This document shows positions 8,229-15,666 of a stretch of DNA of 21,696 nt, in pieces. This DNA is from Erysipelotrichaceae bacterium UBA2227. Lineage in GTDB: Bacteria; Bacillota_I; Bacilli_A; Erysipelotrichales; Erysipelotrichaceae. The translations under genes were made by a program, and so were the position numbers. Each line of letters begins with the position of its first letter. Position 1 is the stretch's first letter. The stretch covers positions 1 to 21,696 of the forward strand of contig DDYT01000060.1 in NCBI GenBank assembly GCA_002348095.1. The letters are read 5' to 3'. The notes beneath the pieces were generated by a model, which saw nothing but the letters and a program-made list of their open reading frames with translations, did no database searches and was not told where the DNA came from.

Positions 8229-9268
8229 AGCTCATCCTCCAGATACAGCCGCATATCCCCCAGGATCGCTCGGGGCAGAGGCAGGTCGATCATCGTTTTG
8301 ATTCCGGATTTCGCATTGATAACCGCCGGAATACTGTTGACGGCCATGGCGATCGTACCGATTCCGCCATCGACTTCCGGGGTGATGACCATTGATACCG
8401 GCGGTGTCCCGACGATCGTAATGTAGTCTCCGGTTGCAATGCCTTCGCTTTGCGGCTCGACCTGCTGCGGATGTTTTAATGTGATAAAGGGAAACTCGTT
8501 GACATAAGCCGTTGCAATCATGTCGCATCCGGCGACATCACCGGCATCGACTGTAGCATGCGGTGCGACCCGGTTGATCGAAGAAACGATCGGACGGTTT
8601 TTGACTTCCACCCGGTCAAAATCGATATGAAAAGCTTCCGACATCATCGCCATGCTCTGGTCGAAACCGACATGACCGGCCAATGTACCTTCTTTTTGGC
8701 GCTGATAAAACTGAGCAATCGAAATTCCGACCCCCTGTTCATGCATGACAGATTTGCCAAAAGGCGATAACGAGTTGACCCGGCTGACTTCGATTTGCTC
8801 GACACTGGTACATACAGATGTCAGTGCAATGACCAACGCATCCATCATAAAGCCCGGATTGATTCCGGTTCCTAAAACCGTCACATCGTGCTCCTTGGCC
8901 TTGCGGTGAATCAGTTCGGCGATTTCTCTGTCTGCGGCATACGGATAAGACATTTCTTCGGCAATCGAAATAACATTCATTTTCCGCTCGATGCACGCCA
9001 GTATTTTATCTTTTGATGTCTTGACAAAGGAATCTGTGCATAGTATCGCGACATCGGCATTGCTTAAGCGCAATCCTTCCTCCACATCCTGAATGATCAG
9101 CGGCAACGGATTTAATAATTCCACCAGTTCATCGACTCTTTTGCCGACCTTATCTCCCCGGGCAATGACCGTGGTGATTTCGACTCCTTTTTTTACTGAC
9201 AAGGCTTTGATGACCCCGGCACCCATCGCACCGATGCCCCAAACACATACACGTATCGCTCTGCTCAT
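8222..9268 (-). CDS. ord: 2,4-diaminopentanoate dehydrogenase
   Basis: This 348-residue oxidoreductase opens with a dinucleotide-binding motif (VCVWGIGAMGAGV, glycines at residues 11, 13 and 16). It has an overall dihydrodipicolinate-reductase-like layout, including LGTGINPGFMMDAL near residue 133. It oxidatively deaminates 2,4-diaminopentanoate at C4 to 2-amino-4-oxopentanoate and ammonia using NAD(P)+. It is the first gene of the ornithine operon. The start is supported by an AGGAG site 8 nt upstream, about 20 nt after a cre-like operator. The next gene starts before its stop codon, and six consecutive overlaps (7, 8, 14, 14, 4 and 4 nt) run down the operon, so one polycistronic message is expected. 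Confidence 0.93.
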   Translation of the reverse strand: MSRAIRVCVWGIGAMGAGVIKALSVKKGVEITTVIARGDKVGKRVDELVELLNPLPLIIQDVEEGLRLSNADVAILCTDSFVKTSKDKILACIERKMNVISIAEEMSYPYAADREIAELIHRKAKEHDVTVLGTGINPGFMMDALVIALTSVCTSVEQIEVSRVNSLSPFGKSVMHEQGVGISIAQFYQRQKEGTLAGHVGFDQSMAMMSEAFHIDFDRVEVKNRPIVSSINRVAPHATVDAGDVAGCDMIATAYVNEFPFITLKHPQQVEPQSEGIATGDYITIVGTPPVSMVITPEVDGGIGTIAMAVNSIPAVINAKSGIKTMIDLPLPRAILGDMRLYLEDELC

Positions 9269-9287
9269 TGATATTTCTCCTTTTTGA

Positions 9288-9301
9288 TGTAAACGCTTTC
9301 C
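9288..9301. promoter_or_regulatory. Candidate cre (CcpA) operator upstream of ord
   Basis: TGTAAACGCTTTCC matches the cre consensus TGWAANCGNTNNCA at every defined position except the last (C for A). It lies between the presumed -10 and the ord ribosome binding site. Bound CcpA could therefore block transcription of the ornithine operon near its start when sugar is plentiful. Confidence 0.6.
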
Positions 9302-9307
9302 TCTTCT

Positions 9308-9336
9308 ATTTTAGCTTAAAAAAAGGGATTTTTTAA
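9308..9336 (-). promoter_or_regulatory. Possible promoter of the ornithine operon
   Basis: On the minus strand TTAAAA (4 of 6 to TTGACA), a 17-nt spacer and TAAAAT (5 of 6) can be read. The -35 lies within the terminator hairpin of the RND operon. The predicted start is near 9301, at the edge of the cre-like site. The -35 is weak, so this is tentative. Confidence 0.4.
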
Positions 9337-9341
9337 CCCCT
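9318..9341 (-). terminator. Intrinsic terminator of the RND efflux operon
   Basis: On the minus strand AGGGGTT-AAAA-AATCCCT forms a 7-bp stem including one G-T wobble, followed by a run of T. The stem covers the TAA stop codon of the RND permease gene at 9333. Confidence 0.75.
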
Positions 9342-12300
9342 GTTTTCTTTAATGATCAAATGATATAAAACCGGCACGAGCACCATCGTCAAAATCGTTG
9401 ACATGAGCAATCCAAAAAACAGCACCAACGCCATCGGTGACGTCATCGGATCATTGGATATGATCAGCGGGACCAAACCGATGCACGTCGTCAGTGTTGT
9501 AAGCATGATCGGACGATAACGGGCATCGACTGCATCCTTACAACTGCTTATGACCGATTTGCCCATCCGGACACCTTCGTCCATGACTTCCATCAGTAAT
9601 ATGCCGTTATTGACAACGATTCCGATAAGACTGACCGCTCCGAGAAGCGCCATCGCCTGGATATCGATCTGAAAGATATACAGCCCCAAAAAGACTCCGG
9701 TTAATGAAAGCGGAATGCTGGTCATAATGATGAGCGGTTTGGACAGCTTATCAAACTGTACCAGCAGGATCATGTAAATCAGACCAATGACGATCAATGC
9801 GGAAACCCCCAAATTGGAAACTAAGTCCGTGATGTTTTTCAGTTCGCCTTTATATTCGATTTTCGTATCACCGACCAACATCTGCGGCTGTATCTGATTT
9901 TTAAATGCCAGTTCAATGGAAGCGGCAGAATAACCCGGCAAAACATCCGCCAGTACCGTAACTGTGCGTTTTCGGTTTTGTCGGTATATCGAAGGCAGTG
10001 TTGCCTGAATATCCACTCGAGCCAACTGGCTCAGCTGCATATAGGCATCCGTTGCAGAGGACTTGATGGGCAGTCTGTATAACTGATCCAACGTTCGGAC
10101 ATCCGCTTTGACAATGATATCCATTTCTTTTCCACCGGACTTAAACCCGGATGGTTTCGCTCCCATCAGCGCGGTATTGATCTGCTTGACGATGTCGTAT
10201 TTCAAAATACCGCTGGTCGCCAAGTAATCTTCATCGATACGAACGACATACTCATACTCTTTGGATACAAACGAATCCCGAATCGACGTTGTCCCATCGA
10301 TCGTCGTCAGCAGTTCGCGGATATTGGCAGAGGTAGCCAGTAAATCATCCAAGTCTTCCCCATTGAGCGCAAACACCAGTTTCGCTTCCACCGGCATGGC
10401 GTACTCAAGATAACGGACTTCGACCTTGGCCCCAATGACGTTCTCATTAACTTTCTGTTGAATCGCAAAACCGATCTCCTCGTTGGTTTTATACGAGCTG
10501 TTGCGCAAATCAATGGTCAGCAGAAGTTGGGCAACATCGGCTGCCGGTGCACTGTTTACGACGGTAATAAAGAATTTCGGCAATCCGGTGCCTACGGATG
10601 ATGTAATGCTTTTTACTTCCTCAAACTGTGATACCAACGCAACCACCTGATCGTGGATCTGCGCTGTTTTTTCCAAAGAAGAAGACTCCGATTTAATATT
10701 GATATAAATTACCGGCTTATCGGAATAAGGAAAGAAACTTATATTTAATTGCGAAAACAGCAGGCCTGCGATCAGCAGCGTAGCAAAAGCCAATGAGATT
10801 GCCATCTTTGGATACCGCAACCCGGCAATCAGCAGTTCGTCAAAAAAGCGGCGGGTCAGCGATTTGCGGGTTTTCTCGATCCGCTGCTGACTTTCCGGTT
10901 TAAAGAAAATATACGCAAATACCGGCAGGATAAGCATGGCTGTAAGATACGATGCGATCAGCGTTGAAATGATGACGATCGGGATGGTAGCCACGGTCTT
11001 ACCGATGACACCGGGAACAAACAGTAAGATACCGAATGTCACGATTGTGGTCAGCGTAGACGTGAAGATCGGTCGGGACGTTTCCCTGACCGCACCTTCG
11101 ATCGCAGAAAGTTTCTCTTCTCCCTGATTCAGACGGCTTTGGATTGCTTCACAAATGACGATGCCGTTATCAACCAAAATCCCTAGTGAAATAATAAGTG
11201 CTGCAATCGAAATGAAATGAAACTCGATTTTCAACAGGTACATCACGATGAAAGTTATCAGAATGGAAATCGGTAATATGATCGACATGATCACGGCATT
11301 ACGTAGATGAACGCCGATCATGACGATGATGACGATCAGTATCACACTTTCGAGAAGATTGAATATAAATGAAGTGATCGATCGGTCGATGTCTTCCGGT
11401 GAATAAGTCACTTCGGTAAAATCGATATCCTGAGGTACTTGGGTCTTCATCTCATCGATGACTTTTCTGACCTGCGCACCGATGATGACCGCATTGGTAT
11501 TGCTTTCGAAATAACCGGTCAGCAGCACGGCATTCTGACCGTTATGCTGATAGTAGTATTTGTCTGCGGCTTCGATTTTGACGGTCGCAACATCCTTGAG
11601 ACGTACGAATCCGACTTGTTCCATTGAACCGGCGATCACGATGTTTTCGATATCTTTCAGCGTTTCAAAGGTGGCCGGAGTCTGAACATTGATTTTCGAG
11701 TCTTCATATTTGATCGATCCGGAAGGAATCGTCAGGTTCTGAGCCTGAAGCAGACCGACGATCGTCTCCATCGACACACGGTACAGATACAAGTCATCGA
11801 TATTGACGGTGATGACGACTTGCTTTTCCAGATTTCCGTCGATATCCACGCGTGTTACGCCATTGACACTTTCGATTGCCACTTGAATACCTTGTGCATA
11901 CGATACCAAGTCATCAATGTCATAATTATCATTGGACAGCGAAATTATAAACTGCGGAACTTCGGTCAAATCCGTTTTGATGACACTTTCCATGGCTAAG
12001 GGCGGCAGTTCCTTTTGAACATCTGCGATCAGTTCGCGCATATGTGCCATGGCAATATCCGGATCGACATCGATTTTAAACATAATGACGACCACTGAAG
12101 CACTGTTGACTGAGTAGGAGTTCAATACATCGATACCGGCCAGCCGGCTCAGCCTGTCTTCAATTTTCTTAGTGACCATCTCCTCTACTTCCGAGGACGT
12201 GGCTCCCGGATATACGGTGGTGATCATGGCGGCCGGAAGATTGGTGTTGGGGTTTTCCTGCTTGGGAATCAGATAATAACTGTACATACCGAAAACAACG

Positions 12301-12365
12301 ACAAAAGTCAGTGAAAGCAGGACGATTTGCCGTTTTCGGATAAACATCGCAGCCAGTTTACTCAT
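9333..12365 (-). CDS. RND-family efflux transporter permease
   Basis: This 1010-residue protein has the duplicated RND plan. There is one N-terminal membrane helix (about residues 12-32), a large periplasm-type porter domain to about 330, five or six helices from 333 to 487, a linker, another helix (520-540), a second porter domain to about 850, and a terminal helix bundle to 1005. YPGATSSEVEEMVTKKIED near residue 52 and FFPYSDKP near 544 are typical of the HAE1-like branch. In TM4 the proton-relay motif reads GILVDNGIVICE, keeping one acidic residue (D399) but with N400 for the second Asp of AcrB. In TM10 the AcrB lysine position reads N (VVNNGILLMEV, 919-920). Such DN/NN variants occur in non-AcrB members of the family, so this is not evidence of inactivity. 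It overlaps the adaptor gene by 8 nt. Substrate unknown. Confidence 0.93.
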   Translation of the reverse strand: MSKLAAMFIRKRQIVLLSLTFVVVFGMYSYYLIPKQENPNTNLPAAMITTVYPGATSSEVEEMVTKKIEDRLSRLAGIDVLNSYSVNSASVVVIMFKIDVDPDIAMAHMRELIADVQKELPPLAMESVIKTDLTEVPQFIISLSNDNYDIDDLVSYAQGIQVAIESVNGVTRVDIDGNLEKQVVITVNIDDLYLYRVSMETIVGLLQAQNLTIPSGSIKYEDSKINVQTPATFETLKDIENIVIAGSMEQVGFVRLKDVATVKIEAADKYYYQHNGQNAVLLTGYFESNTNAVIIGAQVRKVIDEMKTQVPQDIDFTEVTYSPEDIDRSITSFIFNLLESVILIVIIVMIGVHLRNAVIMSIILPISILITFIVMYLLKIEFHFISIAALIISLGILVDNGIVICEAIQSRLNQGEEKLSAIEGAVRETSRPIFTSTLTTIVTFGILLFVPGVIGKTVATIPIVIISTLIASYLTAMLILPVFAYIFFKPESQQRIEKTRKSLTRRFFDELLIAGLRYPKMAISLAFATLLIAGLLFSQLNISFFPYSDKPVIYINIKSESSSLEKTAQIHDQVVALVSQFEEVKSITSSVGTGLPKFFITVVNSAPAADVAQLLLTIDLRNSSYKTNEEIGFAIQQKVNENVIGAKVEVRYLEYAMPVEAKLVFALNGEDLDDLLATSANIRELLTTIDGTTSIRDSFVSKEYEYVVRIDEDYLATSGILKYDIVKQINTALMGAKPSGFKSGGKEMDIIVKADVRTLDQLYRLPIKSSATDAYMQLSQLARVDIQATLPSIYRQNRKRTVTVLADVLPGYSAASIELAFKNQIQPQMLVGDTKIEYKGELKNITDLVSNLGVSALIVIGLIYMILLVQFDKLSKPLIIMTSIPLSLTGVFLGLYIFQIDIQAMALLGAVSLIGIVVNNGILLMEVMDEGVRMGKSVISSCKDAVDARYRPIMLTTLTTCIGLVPLIISNDPMTSPMALVLFFGLLMSTILTMVLVPVLYHLIIKENRG

Positions 12366-13665
12366 GATCGATGACCTCTGCTATTTTGACTTTCACGCCC
12401 GGACGAACCAGGCGGCCGCCCTCGACCACTACCAAATCACCGGGATCAAGTCCGGTGGTCAGTACCTGCTGGTTGTTAATGGTCGCCAGGGATACTTTGC
12501 GTTTGACAATGCGATCGTCCACTACGATATAGACGAAGTCTTCACCGTCATTCTGAATCGTTGTGAGCATCAGCCAGATGCCGGTGCGTTTGCCTAACTC
12601 GATTGAAACACCGGCTGTCTCGCCAATATTGACTTGCTTGTAATCATCAATGGAAATATACGCTTGATATGTACGGCTTGAAACATCGGGAATCCTGGCG
12701 ATTTCATAGACTTCACCGGCATAAACGACTTGGTTGATGTTGATTTCTGCACGCTGTCCGACTTGGATCGTATTGATCATGGTTTGTGAAATTCCGATGA
12801 CCGCAGACATCTGATACGAAGATACCACTACGACCGGAGCCAGCGGGGTCGCAAGTTCTCCCGATTTCGATACGACTTTTACAACAAACCCATTCATGCT
12901 CGCATAAAGACGGGTTGATTCCAGATTGTTATTGGCAAAGGTCAGATTGTTTTGGGCGATCGTAACCTGTGAGTTGGCGGCATCGTAACTGGCTTTTGCT
13001 GCCTGATAGCGTGAAAAGGCGATTTCAACCTCGATGGGTGTCCCATTGGCTACCGAAGCATCATATTCCGCTTTTGCTGCCGCAGCAGCTGCGTTTTTCT
13101 GAGTATAGTTTAACAGTGAGGCATTCGCCTGTGCTGAGCCCTCCCCAAATTCATTCAAATCTGACTGATACTGTTCATACGCCTGATCTGCCACCGCCTG
13201 TTTGGTCAAATAATCTTCCCGTAGAATCGATAACTGTGCATCTGCGTTTGCCTTTTTATCCAGATAATCTTTTTCTTCCGCTTTCATGTTTGCGGCTGCC
13301 TGTCTACGCTGGGAATCGGCAACTTTTAAGTTTTCCTGGGCATTGCGCACCTGGATTTGTGCCTGCTGAGAATCGATGGAAGCCAAAAGATCTCCCTTCT
13401 TAACATTTTGCCCTTCAGTCACAAAAAGCCGGTCGATGGTACCGATCGTTGAAAAGGTTGCCTGTTGCAGATCTTTGGGCTGAATGACACCGATAAACTT
13501 AACCCGTTCGTCATTGGCAGTTTCGCTGATTTTCATTACCCTGACCTGGGTGACTTTCTCTTCGATGATGCCGGGATCATCTCTCTTCGACAAAAGAGCG
13601 GTCAGACCGATCCCAGATAAGATCAGACCAATCACTAATATTATCTTCCATCTATTTTTTCTCAT
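12358..13665 (-). CDS. RND efflux adaptor (membrane fusion, HlyD/AcrA-like) protein
   Basis: This 435-residue protein has an uncleaved-looking N-terminal membrane anchor (about residues 7-25, IILVIGLILSGIGLTALL) with no lipobox cysteine. A split lipoyl/barrel-sandwich domain follows (FSTIGTIDRLFVTEGQNVKKGDLLA near 92-115 and MNGFVVKVVSKSGELA after the hairpin). Between them is a long Ala/Gln/Asn-rich coiled-coil hairpin from about 115 to 250. Beta-barrel and membrane-proximal domains make up the C-terminal third (VYIVVDDRIVKRKVSLA, GLDPGDLVVVEGGRLVRPG). It should bridge the RND permease to the exterior or an outer component. No TolC-like gene lies nearby. The ATG has an AGGAG site 9 nt upstream inside the end of the regulator gene (14-nt overlap). 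Confidence 0.92.
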   Translation of the reverse strand: MRKNRWKIILVIGLILSGIGLTALLSKRDDPGIIEEKVTQVRVMKISETANDERVKFIGVIQPKDLQQATFSTIGTIDRLFVTEGQNVKKGDLLASIDSQQAQIQVRNAQENLKVADSQRRQAAANMKAEEKDYLDKKANADAQLSILREDYLTKQAVADQAYEQYQSDLNEFGEGSAQANASLLNYTQKNAAAAAAKAEYDASVANGTPIEVEIAFSRYQAAKASYDAANSQVTIAQNNLTFANNNLESTRLYASMNGFVVKVVSKSGELATPLAPVVVVSSYQMSAVIGISQTMINTIQVGQRAEININQVVYAGEVYEIARIPDVSSRTYQAYISIDDYKQVNIGETAGVSIELGKRTGIWLMLTTIQNDGEDFVYIVVDDRIVKRKVSLATINNQQVLTTGLDPGDLVVVEGGRLVRPGVKVKIAEVIDHE

Positions 13666-14278
13666 AATGCAAGTCTCCTGCTGATATCATCAGTGTAAAT
13701 AAGTTGAGATATGTTGAGATCATCCATTCGATTTCCTCTTGCGGGCTATCCAGCGACTCCTCAAAAAGCCGTACCAATCCGTTAAATACCGCACTGGCCA
13801 GCATCGAAGTGATCATGTCGATCCTTCGGTCAAACAAGTCCACTTGAGAAAACCATCGTTCGACCATCTGAACCATGATTTTCTTAATGGAACTGACCAC
13901 CTGATCAGCCATGCGCGGATGTCGAATCAGTGTCATAAACTCCTTGCGCTCGGTTTCAAACACATGAGCAAATCCCATGGACAGGCGACGGATACGGGCA
14001 TCGAATTCTGCTGTCCGGCCGTGGGCAAGCTGAACGTCGGTAGGGATATGACTGATTTCACCGGTAATGATTTTGTCAAGTTTATCGATCGTCGATGCCA
14101 GCAAAGCATCCGCCAGGTCTTCTTTGTCTTTAAAATACCGATACAGATTTCCCACGGTCATGTGGGCGGACTTGGCTATATTCCTCATAGAGGCCTTTTC
14201 AAAACCATGAATATAAAACTCATTTCTTGCAGATTGAATGATGGCTTCCCGCAGTTCGGGTTTGAGTATCTGTGCCAT
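13652..14278 (-). CDS. TetR-family transcriptional regulator of the RND operon
   Basis: This 208-residue protein has an N-terminal TetR helix-turn-helix at about residues 28-50 (KASMRNIAKSAHMTVGNLYRYFKDKEDL) and a divergent all-helical ligand-binding domain to the C-terminus. It is the first gene of the pump operon and overlaps the adaptor gene by 14 nt, so it most likely represses its own operon and is released by a pump substrate. The start has a strong AGGAGG site 6 to 7 nt upstream. The ligand cannot be told from sequence. Confidence 0.92.
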   Translation of the reverse strand: MAQILKPELREAIIQSARNEFYIHGFEKASMRNIAKSAHMTVGNLYRYFKDKEDLADALLASTIDKLDKIITGEISHIPTDVQLAHGRTAEFDARIRRLSMGFAHVFETERKEFMTLIRHPRMADQVVSSIKKIMVQMVERWFSQVDLFDRRIDMITSMLASAVFNGLVRLFEESLDSPQEEIEWMISTYLNLFTLMISAGDLHYEKK

Positions 14279-14281
14279 AGT

Positions 14282-14319
14282 GTATCCTCCTGTTCGTCAC
14301 CATTAGTATACACCTGTTC
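14282..14319. repeat. 14-nt imperfect direct repeat in the regulator leader, possible operator
   Basis: On the plus strand GTATCCTCCTGTTC (14282-14295) and GTATACACCTGTTC (14306-14319) match at 12 of 14 positions, with starts 24 nt apart. One copy overlaps the -10 box and the other overlaps the ribosome binding site of the tetR-type gene. It might be the regulator's operator, although TetR proteins usually bind palindromes, and part of the match could simply come from the ribosome binding site. Confidence 0.35.
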
Positions 14320-14333
14320 ACTTTATAACACAA
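14305..14333 (-). promoter_or_regulatory. Promoter of the tetR-adaptor-RND operon
   Basis: On the minus strand TTGTGT, a 17-nt spacer and TATACT (5 of 6) are found. They lie immediately downstream of the rpsO terminator and about 27 nt upstream of the regulator start codon. Confidence 0.5.
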
Positions 14334-14334
14334 A

Positions 14335-14356
14335 TAAAAAAGCCGCTTCCGGCTTT
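14335..14356 (-). terminator. Intrinsic terminator of rpsO
   Basis: On the minus strand AAAGCCG-GAAG-CGGCTTT forms a 7-bp stem with a GNRA-type loop, followed by a T-rich tract. It lies 8 nt after the rpsO stop codon and isolates rpsO from the pump operon. Confidence 0.9.
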
Positions 14357-14364
14357 CTTACTGA

Positions 14365-14631
14365 TTACTTTCTCAAATTCAAACGACTGACCAGTTCACG
14401 ATAGCGATTGACATCGGTATTACGCAAATACGTCAAGAAGTTGCGACGCTTACCAACCATTTTCATTAAACCGCGAAGTGAGTGATAATCTTTCTTGTGG
14501 ACTTTCAAGTGTTCTGTCAGGACGTTGATTTTTTCCGTCAGTACAGCAACCTGAACTTCAACCGAACCGGTATCACCTTCAGCGCGAGCAAAACTGCTCA
14601 TGATGGCTTGCTTCTTTTCTTTTGAAATCAT
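14365..14631 (-). CDS. rpsO: 30S ribosomal protein S15
   Basis: This 88-residue protein has the standard S15 length and signatures: TGSVEVQVAVLTEKIN, LTEHLKVHKKDYHSLRGL (the His-Asp-Ser helix that contacts 16S rRNA) and VGKRRNFLTYL. S15 is a primary 16S rRNA binding protein of the small-subunit platform. The ATG has a GGAGGAAG ribosome binding site. The gene has its own promoter, a leader of about 75 nt and a terminator, so it is a single-gene unit here. In many bacteria pnp follows rpsO directly; here the tetR-RND and ornithine operons lie between them. Confidence 0.98.
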   Translation of the reverse strand: MISKEKKQAIMSSFARAEGDTGSVEVQVAVLTEKINVLTEHLKVHKKDYHSLRGLMKMVGKRRNFLTYLRNTDVNRYRELVSRLNLRK

Positions 14632-14706
14632 GTTCTTCCTCCGTTTTTTCTAGACCTTCATATCCGAGTAAAGGGACGAGGCATCCGCATAACCCAGAAA
14701 TAAAGC
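14632..14706 (-). promoter_or_regulatory. rpsO 5' leader, candidate S15 autoregulatory element
   Basis: The predicted transcript has a leader of about 75 nt, much longer than the 10-20 nt leaders predicted at several other promoters here. It contains a hairpin at 14655-14674 (CCUUUA/UGAAGG with one U-G pair, 8-nt loop) upstream of the ribosome binding site. rpsO leaders in several bacterial groups bind S15. Whether this one does is inference, as I cannot match it to a known class by eye. Confidence 0.3.
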
Positions 14707-14712
14707 ATGTAT

Positions 14713-14741
14713 ACTTTAACATATTCTGCCAATTCGCGCAA
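14713..14741 (-). promoter_or_regulatory. Promoter of rpsO
   Basis: On the minus strand TTGCGC, a 17-nt spacer and TAAAGT are found, with TG one base upstream of the -10 (extended form). It is divergent from the plus-strand promoter at 14757. Confidence 0.45.
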
Positions 14742-14756
14742 GTAACGAAATTCACA

Positions 14757-14765
14757 TGATATAAT
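14757..14765 (+). promoter_or_regulatory. Extended -10 promoter of the reductase-acetyltransferase operon
   Basis: TGATATAAT is a perfect extended -10. Transcription would begin near 14772, leaving a leader of about 16 nt that contains the AAGGAG ribosome binding site at 14774-14779. Confidence 0.6.
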
Positions 14766-14787
14766 AAGACCGTAAGGAGTGAAGCAA

Positions 14788-15666
14788 ATGAAAAAAATCG
14801 CTTGGATCGGGACCGGCGTGATGGGTCATGCCATGGTGTCCCATTTGATCAATGCCGGCTATCCGGTCAGTATTTTTACACGCAGCAAAGAAAAAGCTGC
14901 CGATCTTGCAGATAAGGCCACTGTCGTTGACACGATTGCGCAGGCGGTCTTAGATGCGGATGTCATCATTACAATGGTTGGGTATCCCACAGATGTCGAG
15001 TCGGTCTATGCAGGGGTCGACGGAGTTTTTGATCATGCCAAAAAAGGTGCTTTATGCATCGATATGACCACATCCTCCCCGACACTTGCACAAAAGCTTT
15101 ATGCCCTTGCCTTGACCAAAGGTTTGCGGATGCTGGATGCACCGGTTTCCGGAGGTGATATCGGAGCGAGAAATGCAACATTGTCGATTATGGTCGGTGG
15201 TGATATCGCTGATTTTGATGAAGCAAAACCGCTGTTTGAACAGATGGGCAAAAGCATCACGCACATCGGAAAAGCCGGTTTCGGTCAGCACTGCAAAATG
15301 GCAAATCAAATCGTCGTCGCCGGCAATATCGCAGCCATCAGTGAAAGCATGTTTTATGCAAAAAATGCAGGGGTTGACCCTCACATCGTTTTACAGGCCA
15401 TTTCCGGCGGTGCAGCAGGATCATGGCAGGTCACCAACAACGGACCGAAGATACTTACGGGTAATTATGATCCGGGATTCTATATCCATCATTTCATCAA
15501 GGACCTCACCTTGGTCGAAGAAGAAGCACTAAAGGCGGATATCTCTTTACCGGTCGTCCGTCAGGTGCTGGCTTTGTACCGGCAACTGCTTGATGAAGGT
15601 TACGGACAGCTGGGAACCCAGGCGCTGATCAAAGCATATGGAAAAAATTATGAACATGAACATTAA
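14788..15666 (+). CDS. NAD(P)-dependent beta-hydroxyacid dehydrogenase (3-hydroxyisobutyrate dehydrogenase / tartronate semialdehyde reductase family)
   Basis: This 292-residue protein has an N-terminal Rossmann motif IGTGVMG (glycines at about 8, 10 and 13), the substrate-binding signature DAPVSGGDIGA near 118-127, and the catalytic motif GQHCKMAN with K170 and N173. It reduces or oxidises short 3-hydroxy acids such as 3-hydroxyisobutyrate, tartronate semialdehyde or succinic semialdehyde; the substrate cannot be fixed from sequence. A GTG at 14779 in the same frame overlaps the AAGGAG site, so the ATG at 14788, 8 nt after it, is taken as the start. It is the first gene of a two-gene plus-strand unit and runs into the acetyltransferase gene. 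Confidence 0.88.
   Translation: MKKIAWIGTGVMGHAMVSHLINAGYPVSIFTRSKEKAADLADKATVVDTIAQAVLDADVIITMVGYPTDVESVYAGVDGVFDHAKKGALCIDMTTSSPTLAQKLYALALTKGLRMLDAPVSGGDIGARNATLSIMVGGDIADFDEAKPLFEQMGKSITHIGKAGFGQHCKMANQIVVAGNIAAISESMFYAKNAGVDPHIVLQAISGGAAGSWQVTNNGPKILTGNYDPGFYIHHFIKDLTLVEEEALKADISLPVVRQVLALYRQLLDEGYGQLGTQALIKAYGKNYEHEH

Noticed and set aside
13739..14404. Plus-strand open frame of about 221 codons antisense to the tetR-type gene
   Set aside because: Lies opposite a clear TetR-family gene, has no recognisable domain and no ribosome binding site.
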